From positions 124,001 through 188,000 of the forward strand of contig DAOTYH010000045.1 of assembly GCA_034435015.1 (NCBI GenBank): a stretch of 64,000 bases of DNA, read 5' to 3'. Below are positions 8,578 through 16,858 of the stretch, piece after piece. Position 1 is the stretch's first letter. Every line of letters begins with the position of its first letter. The stretch comes from DAOTYH01 sp034435015 (GTDB taxonomy: Bacteria; Chloroflexota; Anaerolineae; Aggregatilineales; UBA3940). The notes beneath the pieces were generated by a model. That model did not search any database. It was not told the origin of the DNA and saw only the letters and a program-made list of their open reading frames with translations. A program made the translations under genes and the position numbers.

Positions 8578-9993
8578 TTAATGGCTTGAAGCCTCAGCGG
8601 CTTGTGCCCGCCGCTCAGCGAGCATTCGGCGAACCTCGGCATGGTTTTCACGTGATAGCGGGTAAAGCAGGACAAAAACGATCCCGCCGACCAGCAGGAC
8701 TGGTGGAACCAGCCCTACCAGCCATCGGATCACCCCCAACGCGGAAGGGGCTTGCTGGGTTGTCTCTGGTATATAGGCTGAAAGGCCAAGAGAGACAAGG
8801 GCAAGCGGTATGGCTATCGAAGAGGCAACCTTCTGCGCCAGACTAACCATGCTGTAAAAAGCCCCCTCATGACGGTTGCCAGATTGCCATTCATCCCATT
8901 CAACTGCATCCGGCAGGATGGACCAAGGGATGACATGAGCCGCTGATACGCCGACACCTAGCAAGACAGCCAGCCCGATCACATAGGGGAGGGGTGTTGA
9001 GGATTGTACGAAACTCAACACAATCATCATGAGAGCAAAAAAGCCGATACCAACTACATAAGCAGTCCGCTTATTCCATCGATGTGACAGCCAGTTCCAC
9101 ACCGGCAGAAAGATCACGGCGCTGACGAACAATGTTCCCATGATCAGACTTTCAAATTCACCCATCTGGAGCCAGTAGCGGATGAAGTAAAGAAGAACCG
9201 CCATAAGCAGGTCAATGGTTGTCCATGTGAGCAAATACATCCCCAGTGCGAATTGAAAGGGCTGATTATTGCGTATGACGGCCAACGATTCGCGTATGGT
9301 CGGCTGTGCCTGAGTTTGATACTCTGGCCGCTCGCGTGTTCCAAAGAAGGTTAACAGCAGGGGCAACACCCCCAGCGTGCCAAAGATCAATGCCATGGCA
9401 AGATGCCCCAGGCGTGCGTTGGGGAAGCTATTGACGATCAGCGAGGGAAGGGTAAAAGCGAGAATACTGCCTACAATTGAAAATACTGCCCGCACTGTGC
9501 TGAGCGAGGTGCGTTCATCATAGTCAAGCGTTAGTTCTGGGGTCAAGGCGAAGTAGGGCATGTACACGAAGGTAGCTACTGTATCAAAGAACATATACAT
9601 CACAGCATAATAGAGTGTCAGGATAGACTGGTTGTTAAAAGGCGGCACCCAGTACATTAAGACAAACGCAATCGCCAACGGAGCCAGCCCAAACAGGAGA
9701 AATGGCCGACGGCGCCCCCAGCGTGAGCGCGTGCGGTCTGAGAGGTAGCCGACTATTGGGTCATTGATCCAGTCCATACTGCGCCCGACAAAAATGGCCG
9801 CACCAGCTAACACTGGGTCGAGCCTGACTACATCTGTCAGAAAGATGGCAAAGTATACCCCGATGATCGTCAGCAACAGGGAGTTCGTCAGATCGCCTGC
9901 ACCATACATGATCTTTGTGATAAGCGGGAGACGTTCGTTTTCCATAGTACAACCTTGGCGGCTTTGGATGGAGGTTTGCACCTCCTTCATCAT
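8578..9993 (-). CDS. GPH-family (MFS) cation symporter-like transporter
   Basis: Integral membrane protein of up to 471 residues with about twelve hydrophobic segments. It has the glycoside-pentoside-hexuronide family signatures: KIMYGAGDLTNSLLL at the start, GRSMDWINDPIVGYLSDRTRSRWGRRRPFLLFG between the second and third segments, and MPYFALTPELTLDYDERTSLSTVR. Family members import glycosides, but the neighbours (ssnA, a PLP enzyme) suggest another small polar substrate. Two starts are possible: ATG 9993, which overlaps the upstream stop as ATGA, or ATG 9945, which gives a more typical N-terminus. A short GC-rich hairpin lies between them at 9970-9985 and contains the only good Shine-Dalgarno. 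Confidence 0.82.
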   Translation of the reverse strand: MMKEVQTSIQSRQGCTMENERLPLITKIMYGAGDLTNSLLLTIIGVYFAIFLTDVVRLDPVLAGAAIFVGRSMDWINDPIVGYLSDRTRSRWGRRRPFLLFGLAPLAIAFVLMYWVPPFNNQSILTLYYAVMYMFFDTVATFVYMPYFALTPELTLDYDERTSLSTVRAVFSIVGSILAFTLPSLIVNSFPNARLGHLAMALIFGTLGVLPLLLTFFGTRERPEYQTQAQPTIRESLAVIRNNQPFQFALGMYLLTWTTIDLLMAVLLYFIRYWLQMGEFESLIMGTLFVSAVIFLPVWNWLSHRWNKRTAYVVGIGFFALMMIVLSFVQSSTPLPYVIGLAVLLGVGVSAAHVIPWSILPDAVEWDEWQSGNRHEGAFYSMVSLAQKVASSIAIPLALVSLGLSAYIPETTQQAPSALGVIRWLVGLVPPVLLVGGIVFVLLYPLSRENHAEVRRMLAERRAQAAEASSH

Positions 9994-10676
9994 AAGGAGA
10001 AGTCAGAGGGAGGCAAATCAGATGTCAGCAGACCACCTCTCTGTTCGATAGCCGTCTGAATAGCCTGCATCGCTTGCTCTTCTCCGCCTGTCAGGGCTAG
10101 TACACCAGCAGGAGGCTCTTCTCCAGCCCCCAACAGGAGCATCCCTTTCCGGCAGGGGATCGCAAGGTCTGCAACGTAACGAGCCTTTCCCTGCCAGACC
10201 TCTACTTCACGCTCTGGCTGAATACCCCGGCTCTTCAAGGCATAATACACGCGATCTACAAACGTATCATCACTGCGAAAGAGGTCGTTGATCTCCGTAG
10301 CGGCCACGAAACGATCCCATGTGGTCTGGATAAAAGTAATTCTCCGCCAGCGCAGGCTGATGATGGGCGGGTCTTTCTGTTTGAGCGGCCCCAGTTGGAG
10401 CTTATAGTAGACTTCACGGGCGCGGGGGTGGTTAATTTCGTCAGGGAACAAATCAATGCGGCGCACCAGCTCATGACCGGTGCGCCGCGCATAAAAATGT
10501 ATCGCCCAACGAAGGTCTGGACCAAACTTTCTGGTGAAGTAGAAAGCCACATACTCAGCATGGATTCCACCGGTGGCGTGTCTGGCTGGGACGCGGTACC
10601 AGTGTTGCTCGCGCGCGATCTCTAGGTCGCGCGGATCGGGCATCACTCCCACCAGCACACGATCCTCAGGGTACAT
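9990..10676 (-). CDS. hypothetical protein (possible nuclease-like C-terminal fold)
   Basis: I do not recognise this 228-residue protein. It has no signal peptide or membrane segment. The N-terminal half is rich in aromatic and basic residues (HWYRVPARHATGG, YVAFYFTRKFG, WAIHFYARRTGHEL). The C-terminal half reads like an alpha/beta fold with a strand ending YVADLAIPCRKGMLLLGAG near residue 167, preceded by IQPEREVEVW; such an E...D...K pattern is seen in DUF559/PD-(D/E)XK-type nuclease folds, but this is only a guess. Its stop overlaps the transporter start by four bases and it begins 14 bases after the PLP enzyme gene, so it belongs to that operon. Confidence 0.7.
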   Translation of the reverse strand: MYPEDRVLVGVMPDPRDLEIAREQHWYRVPARHATGGIHAEYVAFYFTRKFGPDLRWAIHFYARRTGHELVRRIDLFPDEINHPRAREVYYKLQLGPLKQKDPPIISLRWRRITFIQTTWDRFVAATEINDLFRSDDTFVDRVYYALKSRGIQPEREVEVWQGKARYVADLAIPCRKGMLLLGAGEEPPAGVLALTGGEEQAMQAIQTAIEQRGGLLTSDLPPSDFSL

Positions 10677-10690
10677 ACTGCAGGAGCCTG

Positions 10691-12085
10691 CTACTTCTGG
10701 GCCTTACGAGCCTCCAAAATACGCCGGTCAATTTCAGACACCATCTCCTGATGTTGTCTCCACCAGCCCGGATCGCGCTGGGCCTCCAGTTCTTCAACGG
10801 TCTTGCCCTGTTGCTCAACCCATGTGTAATACTTGAGGTTGTGCCAACGCTGGCGGGCCTCCAGGCTGCCTTCTTGGATATAGTCCAGCTTCTGCCCTAA
10901 AAACGTGCTTGCCATGCGGGCCGCCGCCATTCCTTCGTCCATCCGGCCCTCGACACCTTCCAGCCATTCCATGACGGAATAATAGCGGTCAATGGCATCG
11001 GTGCAGATGGTGACAATCACATCATCTGGACCAAAGCGATAGAACTTGGCAGTCTTGATAGCACCCAGAACATTACACACCCCAGAGATGCCGAAAAACT
11101 GGCTCATGGCCTCGACATCGGCCTCGGGAACGCCAAAGCGTTTGATCAATGTCTCCTGACCAACCGGGTTGGTCAACAATGCCAGGCCGCGCACACAGGA
11201 CATATCATCAATACACATAATGGCATCCATATTCAGCACATTATGTATCCATGTGACATGCTTATCGCCGATGCCCTCAATCCGATGAGAGCCATAGCCG
11301 TTATTGTACAGGGTCGAACACTGAATAGGCTCTAGGCCAACAATCTTATGTTCGGGCCATATTTGCTTCAGACGGTCACCGGCGGCAATTGTACCCGCCG
11401 AACCCATCGCCGAAACATAGGCGGAAATCCGGCCATTGCCAATCCCCTGCTCTTTCAAGATGCCGGCTAACTCCGCAATGGTGTTACCTGTCACGTAATA
11501 GTGGAAGCGGTAGTTGCCCATGACCTCAAACTGGTTGAGCACCCGTACCTTGGGGTCTTTACGGAGTTCCCACGTTTTGTCATAGATTTCCTTGACATTA
11601 CTCTCCGAGCCGGGGGTTTTGATCACCCGTGCGCCGTAACTCTCGATCTTTTCAAAGCGTTCACGGCTCATATCCTGCGGCAATACTACGACGCTGTCGA
11701 AGTTCATCCTACAGCCTACAAATGCGCCGCCTATCCCATAGTTTCCGGTCGAGGGCCATACCAGCGTGTGAATGCTGGGGTCAACTTCGCCGAATAGCTC
11801 TTTTTCGACTACGACCGAGTAGGCCGCTCCTACTTTATGACTCCGAGTCGGGAAGTGGACACTGTGCAACACCACGATATTGGTGTTGACGCCTGTCATC
11901 TCGCGCGGCAGGACATGGTAATGAGCCTTGTTGTGTTCATCTTTCCATGTGATGTTGAATAGATTGATAGGGTCGAGCGGGTCTTCATTCATCATCCGGA
12001 GTGCTTTAGCGCGAATTTCAGGGTCTATCTTCTCCGGGTGAAGCATTTCCTCGAAAGTCGGCCCGGTGATCATTTTCTTGCTCAT
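10691..12085 (-). CDS. PLP-dependent enzyme, cysteine synthase/cystathionine beta-synthase fold
   Basis: Fold-type II pyridoxal-phosphate enzyme of 464 residues. RSHKVGAAYSVV (about residues 81-92) supplies the Schiff-base lysine, STGNYGIGGAFVG is the substrate and phosphate loop that matches TSGNTGIALA of cysteine synthases, SAMGSAGTIAAGDRLK is the glycine-rich PLP phosphate site, and CTDAIDRYYSVMEW lies near the pyridine ring. The extended N-terminus and a roughly 80-residue C-terminal tail exceed cysteine synthase length. Context (ssnA, transcarbamylases, hydantoinase) suggests an eliminating or ammonia-lyase activity on an amino-acid product of purine breakdown, taking the place of YgeX, to which it is not closely similar. 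A good AGGAG precedes the ATG. Confidence 0.85.
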   Translation of the reverse strand: MSKKMITGPTFEEMLHPEKIDPEIRAKALRMMNEDPLDPINLFNITWKDEHNKAHYHVLPREMTGVNTNIVVLHSVHFPTRSHKVGAAYSVVVEKELFGEVDPSIHTLVWPSTGNYGIGGAFVGCRMNFDSVVVLPQDMSRERFEKIESYGARVIKTPGSESNVKEIYDKTWELRKDPKVRVLNQFEVMGNYRFHYYVTGNTIAELAGILKEQGIGNGRISAYVSAMGSAGTIAAGDRLKQIWPEHKIVGLEPIQCSTLYNNGYGSHRIEGIGDKHVTWIHNVLNMDAIMCIDDMSCVRGLALLTNPVGQETLIKRFGVPEADVEAMSQFFGISGVCNVLGAIKTAKFYRFGPDDVIVTICTDAIDRYYSVMEWLEGVEGRMDEGMAAARMASTFLGQKLDYIQEGSLEARQRWHNLKYYTWVEQQGKTVEELEAQRDPGWWRQHQEMVSEIDRRILEARKAQK

Positions 12086-12126
12086 GAGATTGACTCCTAT
12101 TGTCTATGTTAGGTATATAAGGGGCA

Positions 12127-12405
12127 TCAACCAGTTTCCCCGTCCTTGAACTTAGGCCGGGGGAAATGCCCGGTTGAGGCCCCCGGAATATCATCCAGCA
12201 GGGCACGCTCCAGATGGCGCATCCGGTCGTAAGCGGCATCACGGCCTGCCGCCGCCTCTCGGTAGGCCAACATATCCTCAGGCGTCAGGTCTTGGACACG
12301 CCGTCCTTTCAGCAGTTGCTTTACCTTCTCATCCCATTCTCGATATGCCTGCAAAGCGGCCTTATGCTCAATCAGCAGTTGTTCCACATCCTCTTTACCG
12401 GCCAT
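12127..12405 (-). CDS. hypothetical small alpha-helical protein
   Basis: Unrecognised 92-residue protein, very rich in charged residues (KVKQLLKGRRVQDLTPEDMLAYREAA and further helices) and likely a helical hairpin or coiled coil, with no membrane segment or cysteine motif. The ATG is preceded by GGAGGAGAAGAA, one of the best ribosome binding sites in the region, so it is very probably expressed. It lies 29 bases after the glycosyltransferase gene and 41 bases before the PLP enzyme. The constant position next to that enzyme would suggest an accessory subunit, but this cannot be tested here. Confidence 0.65.
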   Translation of the reverse strand: MAGKEDVEQLLIEHKAALQAYREWDEKVKQLLKGRRVQDLTPEDMLAYREAAAGRDAAYDRMRHLERALLDDIPGASTGHFPRPKFKDGETG

Positions 12406-12434
12406 TTCTTCTCCTCCATGTTCAGCATTTACCT

Positions 12435-13400
12435 CTAACTACCCCCCTGTTTGTGTTCTTCGAAGCCGCGGGTGCGGCTTAAGACATATAGAGGACGCCC
12501 CTTGACCTCATTGTAAACACGACCTAGATATTCCCCAATGATACCTAAAGAGATAAGTTGTACCCCTCCCAAGAATAGCACCACAATCAGCGTGGTAGCT
12601 TGTCCTTCCAGCGGGTGAGCGTGAGTGAAGACGCGCAGGTAGACCACGATCAGGATTGCCAGCGCGCTGAGGATAGCTATACCAAACCCAAGATAAGTAG
12701 CGAGCTGAAGCGGAAAGTAGGAGAAGCCGGTAATCCCGTCCCATGCGAAACGAAGCATCTTTCGGAGGGGGTATTTGGTCGTACCGGAAAGCCGCTTGCT
12801 ACGGGTATATTCCACCCCTGTCTGGCGGAAGCCAACCCAGCTTACCATTCCCCGGATAAAGCGGTGCGTCTCCCGCATGGACTTGACGGCGTCCACCACA
12901 CAACGGTCCATCAGCCTGAAGTCTCCCGTATCTACCGGGATGCTGACATCGGTGATGCGGTAGAGCAGACGATAGAACAGCGAAGCAGTAACCAGCTTAA
13001 ACCAGCTTTCGCCCTCCCGTTTCGCCCGTACCGCATAGACGACTTCGTAACCCTCACGCCATTTCTTGATCAAGTCTAGGATTACTTCTGGCGGGTCCTG
13101 CAGGTCGGCATCAATCAGGATGACCGCCTGACCGCGGGCAAAATCCATCCCTGCCGTCACTGCTACTTGGTGGCCGAAGTTGCGGGCAAAATGGATTACC
13201 CGTACATGCTCAGGGTCCTTTTGGTACAGCTCGTCCAGTGCTTCAGCAGAGCCGTCTTTGCTGCCGTCGTTGACCAGCACAATCTCCCATGGCTCGCCGG
13301 TGCTGGACATCACATCGCGGATGCGCCGATATAGTTCATCTATGTTCCCGACCTCATTATAGACCGGTGCAATCACGGAGAAGATTGGGCCAGTTGACAT
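12435..13400 (-). CDS. family 2 glycosyltransferase with two membrane segments (GtrB/DPM1-like)
   Basis: Polyprenyl-phosphate glycosyltransferase of 321 residues. The GT-A domain begins FSVIAPVYNEVGNIDELY, has LVNDGSKDGS (about residue 42) and the metal-binding ILIDADLQDPPEV (about residue 95), and carries RFIRGMVSWVGFRQTGVEY, typical of the GtrB/dolichyl-phosphate-mannose-synthase branch. Two C-terminal hydrophobic segments (about residues 233-256 and 266-288) anchor it in the membrane. The likely job is charging undecaprenyl phosphate with a hexose for surface glycans. It has no evident connection with the purine genes around it. It begins 57 bases after the threonine synthase stop, with only a weak ribosome binding site. 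Confidence 0.87.
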   Translation of the reverse strand: MSTGPIFSVIAPVYNEVGNIDELYRRIRDVMSSTGEPWEIVLVNDGSKDGSAEALDELYQKDPEHVRVIHFARNFGHQVAVTAGMDFARGQAVILIDADLQDPPEVILDLIKKWREGYEVVYAVRAKREGESWFKLVTASLFYRLLYRITDVSIPVDTGDFRLMDRCVVDAVKSMRETHRFIRGMVSWVGFRQTGVEYTRSKRLSGTTKYPLRKMLRFAWDGITGFSYFPLQLATYLGFGIAILSALAILIVVYLRVFTHAHPLEGQATTLIVVLFLGGVQLISLGIIGEYLGRVYNEVKGRPLYVLSRTRGFEEHKQGGS

Positions 13401-13457
13401 CTTATGTTCAGCCTTGAGAGAGTGAGCGTATGTTTGGTCTCTATTGTACTCTCTTGC

Positions 13458-14717
13458 TCAATCTCTAAAAATCCTGCTGACCACCCGCGCCACATCATCT
13501 AGATGTGGGGAGACTTTATAAGCCTGAGAGACGGCTTTTCGGGCCGAGGCAACATCCTTCAGACCGTTGCCAGTGATCAGGACGACCACGCTCTCCTCCC
13601 TGTCCAGCAAACCAACTTGGGAGGCTTTCAACAGCCCGGCATAGGCCGCTGAGGCCGCTGGCTCAGCGAAGATGCCTGTTTCGCGTGCCAGAGCAGGGAT
13701 AGCGGATAGGATTTCTTCGTCGCTGACCGTTAAGAAAGTACCGCCAGTCTCCTTGACGGCGTTCATGGCTTTAACCCGGTCGCGCGGCAAGCCTGCCGAG
13801 ATACTGTCTGCCACTGTGTGAGCGTCAATCGGTTGCATGTCAACAGGATTGATCCCCATTTTCCATGCCTGATAGAGAGCCGCTGAACCCTCAGCCTGTA
13901 TGCCGATCAGGCGGGGCATGTGATCAATCCAGCCCAGCGCCAGCAAATCCTTGAACCCCTTATGAACCCCGCTGATGATGTTTCCGTCTCCGACACTGAC
14001 AAAGAGCGTATCAGGGGCCTTGAACTGCCCCGTCTGCCCGGAGAGTTGCTCGCATATTTCAAACGAGACGGTCTTTTTACCTTCAGCCGTATAAGGGTTG
14101 TAGCCTGTATTGCGGCAGTACCAGCCATATTCGCGGGTGGCCTGCAAACATAGATCAAAGGCATCATCGTATGTGCCATCCACCAGCAGGACATGTGCCC
14201 CATATACCAGCAGTTGGGTGATCTTGGCCTCGGGCGCAGTAGCCGGCACAAAGATCACCGTAGGCATCTGGACACTGGCGGCTAACCCTGTCAGAGCCGC
14301 CGCCGCATTGCCAGTGCTGGCAGTCGTGATGATCTGCCGTCCCTCAGACTGTGCTCTCGCAACGATCAGCGCACTGGCCCGATCTTTGAGCGATGCAGTC
14401 GGGTTGCGCCCATCATCCTTGAACCAGACCTCACGTATTCCTAGTTGCGCGGCCACTCGCTCCGACTGGTAGAGCGGCGTCGCCCCGACAAGCAGGGGCG
14501 GTACGGGAGCCTCATAGTCTATAGGCATGAGTGCCTTGTAACGCCAGATGCCATGCCCCGTCAGCCCGCTGGCTCGGACTCGATGGGCAATACGGTTGTA
14601 ATCATATTGCACGTCAAGATTGCCGTCATCGCCATGATCAGGACAGACGTACTCAACTTGATCAGGCGGATAAGTCTGCCCACAGATGGTGCATTGAAGT
14701 GCTGTAATGTGATCCAT
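13458..14717 (-). CDS. thrC: threonine synthase
   Basis: PLP enzyme converting O-phosphohomoserine to threonine. It has 419 residues and an N-terminal zinc-ribbon-like segment (Cys9, Cys12, Cys25) as in many bacterial and archaeal ThrC proteins. Seen are GRNPTASLKDRASALIVARA (about residues 100-119) with the PLP lysine in SLKDR, TASTGNAAAALTGLAASV, and VSVGDGNIISGVHKG. The start is ATG 14717. It lies 38 bases downstream of the ABC permease gene. Why it is placed between a nucleoside transporter and purine genes is not obvious; a related PLP lyase acting on a purine-derived amino acid is a less likely alternative. Confidence 0.85.
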   Translation of the reverse strand: MDHITALQCTICGQTYPPDQVEYVCPDHGDDGNLDVQYDYNRIAHRVRASGLTGHGIWRYKALMPIDYEAPVPPLLVGATPLYQSERVAAQLGIREVWFKDDGRNPTASLKDRASALIVARAQSEGRQIITTASTGNAAAALTGLAASVQMPTVIFVPATAPEAKITQLLVYGAHVLLVDGTYDDAFDLCLQATREYGWYCRNTGYNPYTAEGKKTVSFEICEQLSGQTGQFKAPDTLFVSVGDGNIISGVHKGFKDLLALGWIDHMPRLIGIQAEGSAALYQAWKMGINPVDMQPIDAHTVADSISAGLPRDRVKAMNAVKETGGTFLTVSDEEILSAIPALARETGIFAEPAASAAYAGLLKASQVGLLDREESVVVLITGNGLKDVASARKAVSQAYKVSPHLDDVARVVSRIFRD

Positions 14718-14755
14718 TCAATCAAACCTCGTCACGGTACAATCGGGGCTTATTC

Positions 14756-15724
14756 TTACAGGCCGCGCTCGCCTCGAACATAAGGGACTCCAAGAGCCGC
14801 TGGCGCTCCCAACCGCCGCCGCATGGCCTCACGAGAGCCAATCACAAGCACGACAATGGTAAATAGGTAAGGTATCATCTGCAGGAAGAAGCCCAGATAA
14901 GGGTTGTAAAAGAAGGGGTTGCGGAAACCCAGTAAGACGGTCGGCCCTTGAAGATCAAGGATGAGCCGCCGCAGTGCACCGAACAGGAACGCCCCGACCG
15001 CCGCCCGAATTGGATTCCACTGGGCAAAGATCACCAAGCCTACAGCGATCCAGCCTAACCCTGCTGTGGTCTTCTCACTGAACCAGCCCGGTGAAATGGC
15101 AAGGCTGAGCGTTGCCCCCGCTAATCCGCAAAACATTCCGCCGATGATCACGTATAGATAGCGCAATCCATAGACATTGACACCAAGCGCATCGGCGGCG
15201 GCAGGGTACTCGCCCACTGCACGCAGATGCAGGCCGGGGCGGGTGCGGTTGATGTAGAACCAGACCGTCGGGATAAGCAGGTAGCCAATATACGTCAAAA
15301 TCGATTGCTTGGTGAAGAAAATAGGACCAAGGATGGGGATACTGGACAGCAGAGGGATGCTATAGGTGGGCAACAGGGCAATTGTTCCGGCGTCGCTTAG
15401 GCCCTCGCCTAAAACCAGGCTGATACCTGTTCCCAGGAAGGTTAGAGAGAGGCCGCTGACCACCTGATCAGCCCGGAAGTGAATCGTCACAATGCCATGC
15501 AGGATTGAGAGCACCCCCCCAGCCAGCATCGCCGCTACTAGAGCGATCCACGGATTGCCGGTGCTGACTGCGATGCTGAAAGCAGTCATTGCTCCTATAA
15601 GCATCATCCCCTCAACACCGAGATTGAGCACCCCTGCCCGTTCGGTTAAAAGCTCACCGAGAGTAGCAAATAGAAGCACTGTGCCTGTCGCTACGCCTGC
15701 CTGTAAGGTGATGATAGGGTCCAT
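14756..15724 (-). CDS. nupQ: nucleoside-type ABC transporter permease (second)
   Basis: Membrane permease of 322 residues from the branch that includes NupQ/YufQ and the guanosine importers. It has about eight hydrophobic segments. Signature stretches are ERAGVLNLGVEGMMLIGAM (about residues 28-46), RTRPGLHLRAVGEYPAAADALG (about residues 160-181) and the EAA-like loop GAFLFGALRR. It pairs with the permease encoded three bases upstream, and both lie downstream of the ATPase and the BMP-type binding lipoprotein, giving the full importer. A strong GGAGG precedes the ATG at 15724. Symbol by family resemblance only. Confidence 0.87.
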   Translation of the reverse strand: MDPIITLQAGVATGTVLLFATLGELLTERAGVLNLGVEGMMLIGAMTAFSIAVSTGNPWIALVAAMLAGGVLSILHGIVTIHFRADQVVSGLSLTFLGTGISLVLGEGLSDAGTIALLPTYSIPLLSSIPILGPIFFTKQSILTYIGYLLIPTVWFYINRTRPGLHLRAVGEYPAAADALGVNVYGLRYLYVIIGGMFCGLAGATLSLAISPGWFSEKTTAGLGWIAVGLVIFAQWNPIRAAVGAFLFGALRRLILDLQGPTVLLGFRNPFFYNPYLGFFLQMIPYLFTIVVLVIGSREAMRRRLGAPAALGVPYVRGERGL

Positions 15725-15727
15725 GAT

Positions 15728-16855
15728 CTATGCCTCCTGCCTGCGGATGCTGAAGCGATAGCGTACCAGCACTTCACTGCTAATGATGCAGAACAGGATA
15801 ATGCCCTGCAACATGCTAGGGATACCTGAGGGCTGGATTTCGCGCCCCGCCAGTATCAGGCCGCCAAACAAGATTGAGACCAGTACCACTGCAAAGGGAT
15901 TCAACTTTGCCAGCCATGCTACTATGATGCCGCTGAAACCATAGCCCGGCGAGATGCGTTCCTGAAAGCGATGCACTACGCCTGCGATCTCGGCCATCCC
16001 TGCCAGGCCGGCCAGCCCGCCTGACAACATCATGACCAGCACAGTGTTTCGCACGATATTCAACCCAGCGTACTGAGCGGCTCTGGGGTTGTCGCCGATC
16101 AATCGTATCTCGTAACCCCACCTGCTCCGGTATAGGATGAACCAGATCAGGAACACAGCGGCCAGACTGAAAACGATCCCCAGATGAAGTGTCATCCCTG
16201 AGAAAAAGGGTACCTGCTCCGCATAATCCGCCAGACGCGGCAGCCAGGCAGAGCGGGGAAAGGTGGGAGACATCTGGAAGCCGCTTTCGTTCCAGTGGGC
16301 GAAAATCCAATAGTTGTTCCATGCGAAGGCAACGTAGTTCAGCATCAGGGAGGTGATGATCTCATTTACGTTGAGCTTGGCTTTGAGAAAGCCGGGGATA
16401 GCCCCCCATAATGCACCCGCCAGAATGCCGGCAACCATCATAGTGGGTAGCATGATCCAAGGGGAGGTATCCGGCGGCAGTAAAGGTATCAAGACCACTG
16501 CACTCGCGCCAAAAGCGCCCATATATAACTGGCCTTCGGCACCAATGTTCCATAGCCGCATCCGGAAGGCTAATGAACAGGCTAACCCAACCAGCATCAG
16601 AGGAGCGGCCTTGACAAGGGTATCGTTGAGTTGCCCAATGCTCCCAAAGGCGGCCTCGAAAATATGGGCATAGGCTCTGATTGGGTTACCGCCCACAAGC
16701 CGAAGGATTATCCCGCCGATAATCAGTGCCACGACGACCGCACCAATGGAGGTGACCACAGGCAGCCAAGCGGGCGTTTCCATTCGCTGTTCGAGGCTGA
16801 TCCTGAATGGAAGATACAGAGTACGTCGTGGACTTGAGGGCTGAGCGGCTGTCAT
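15728..16855 (-). CDS. nupP: nucleoside-type ABC transporter permease (first)
   Basis: Membrane permease of 375 residues, NupP/YufP-like, with about nine hydrophobic segments. Family stretches are LVGLACSLAFRMRLWNIGAEGQLYMGAFGA (about residues 92-121), GALWGAIPGFLKAKLNVNEIITSLMLNYVA (about residues 146-175) and RLIGDNPRAAQYAGLN (about residues 237-252). These motifs are shared by importers of purine nucleosides and, more distantly, ribose. The GGAGGT ribosome binding site lies five bases before the ATG at 16855, right after the ATPase stop. It forms the transmembrane channel with the second permease. Confidence 0.88.
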   Translation of the reverse strand: MTAAQPSSPRRTLYLPFRISLEQRMETPAWLPVVTSIGAVVVALIIGGIILRLVGGNPIRAYAHIFEAAFGSIGQLNDTLVKAAPLMLVGLACSLAFRMRLWNIGAEGQLYMGAFGASAVVLIPLLPPDTSPWIMLPTMMVAGILAGALWGAIPGFLKAKLNVNEIITSLMLNYVAFAWNNYWIFAHWNESGFQMSPTFPRSAWLPRLADYAEQVPFFSGMTLHLGIVFSLAAVFLIWFILYRSRWGYEIRLIGDNPRAAQYAGLNIVRNTVLVMMLSGGLAGLAGMAEIAGVVHRFQERISPGYGFSGIIVAWLAKLNPFAVVLVSILFGGLILAGREIQPSGIPSMLQGIILFCIISSEVLVRYRFSIRRQEA

Positions 16856-16858
16856 GCG

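Noticed and set aside
8568..8675. Longer N-terminus for SsnA
   Set aside because: The 36 extra residues overlap the transporter gene and do not resemble the family start; ATG 8567 has a good ribosome binding site.
10691..12085. Naming the PLP enzyme YgeX (diaminopropionate ammonia-lyase)
   Set aside because: It shares only the fold-type motifs; the YgeX-specific stretches recalled from E. coli are not seen.
12600..13079. Plus-strand open frame of 159 codons
   Set aside because: Antisense to the glycosyltransferase gene, whose motifs are clear; no family pattern is seen in the plus-strand product.
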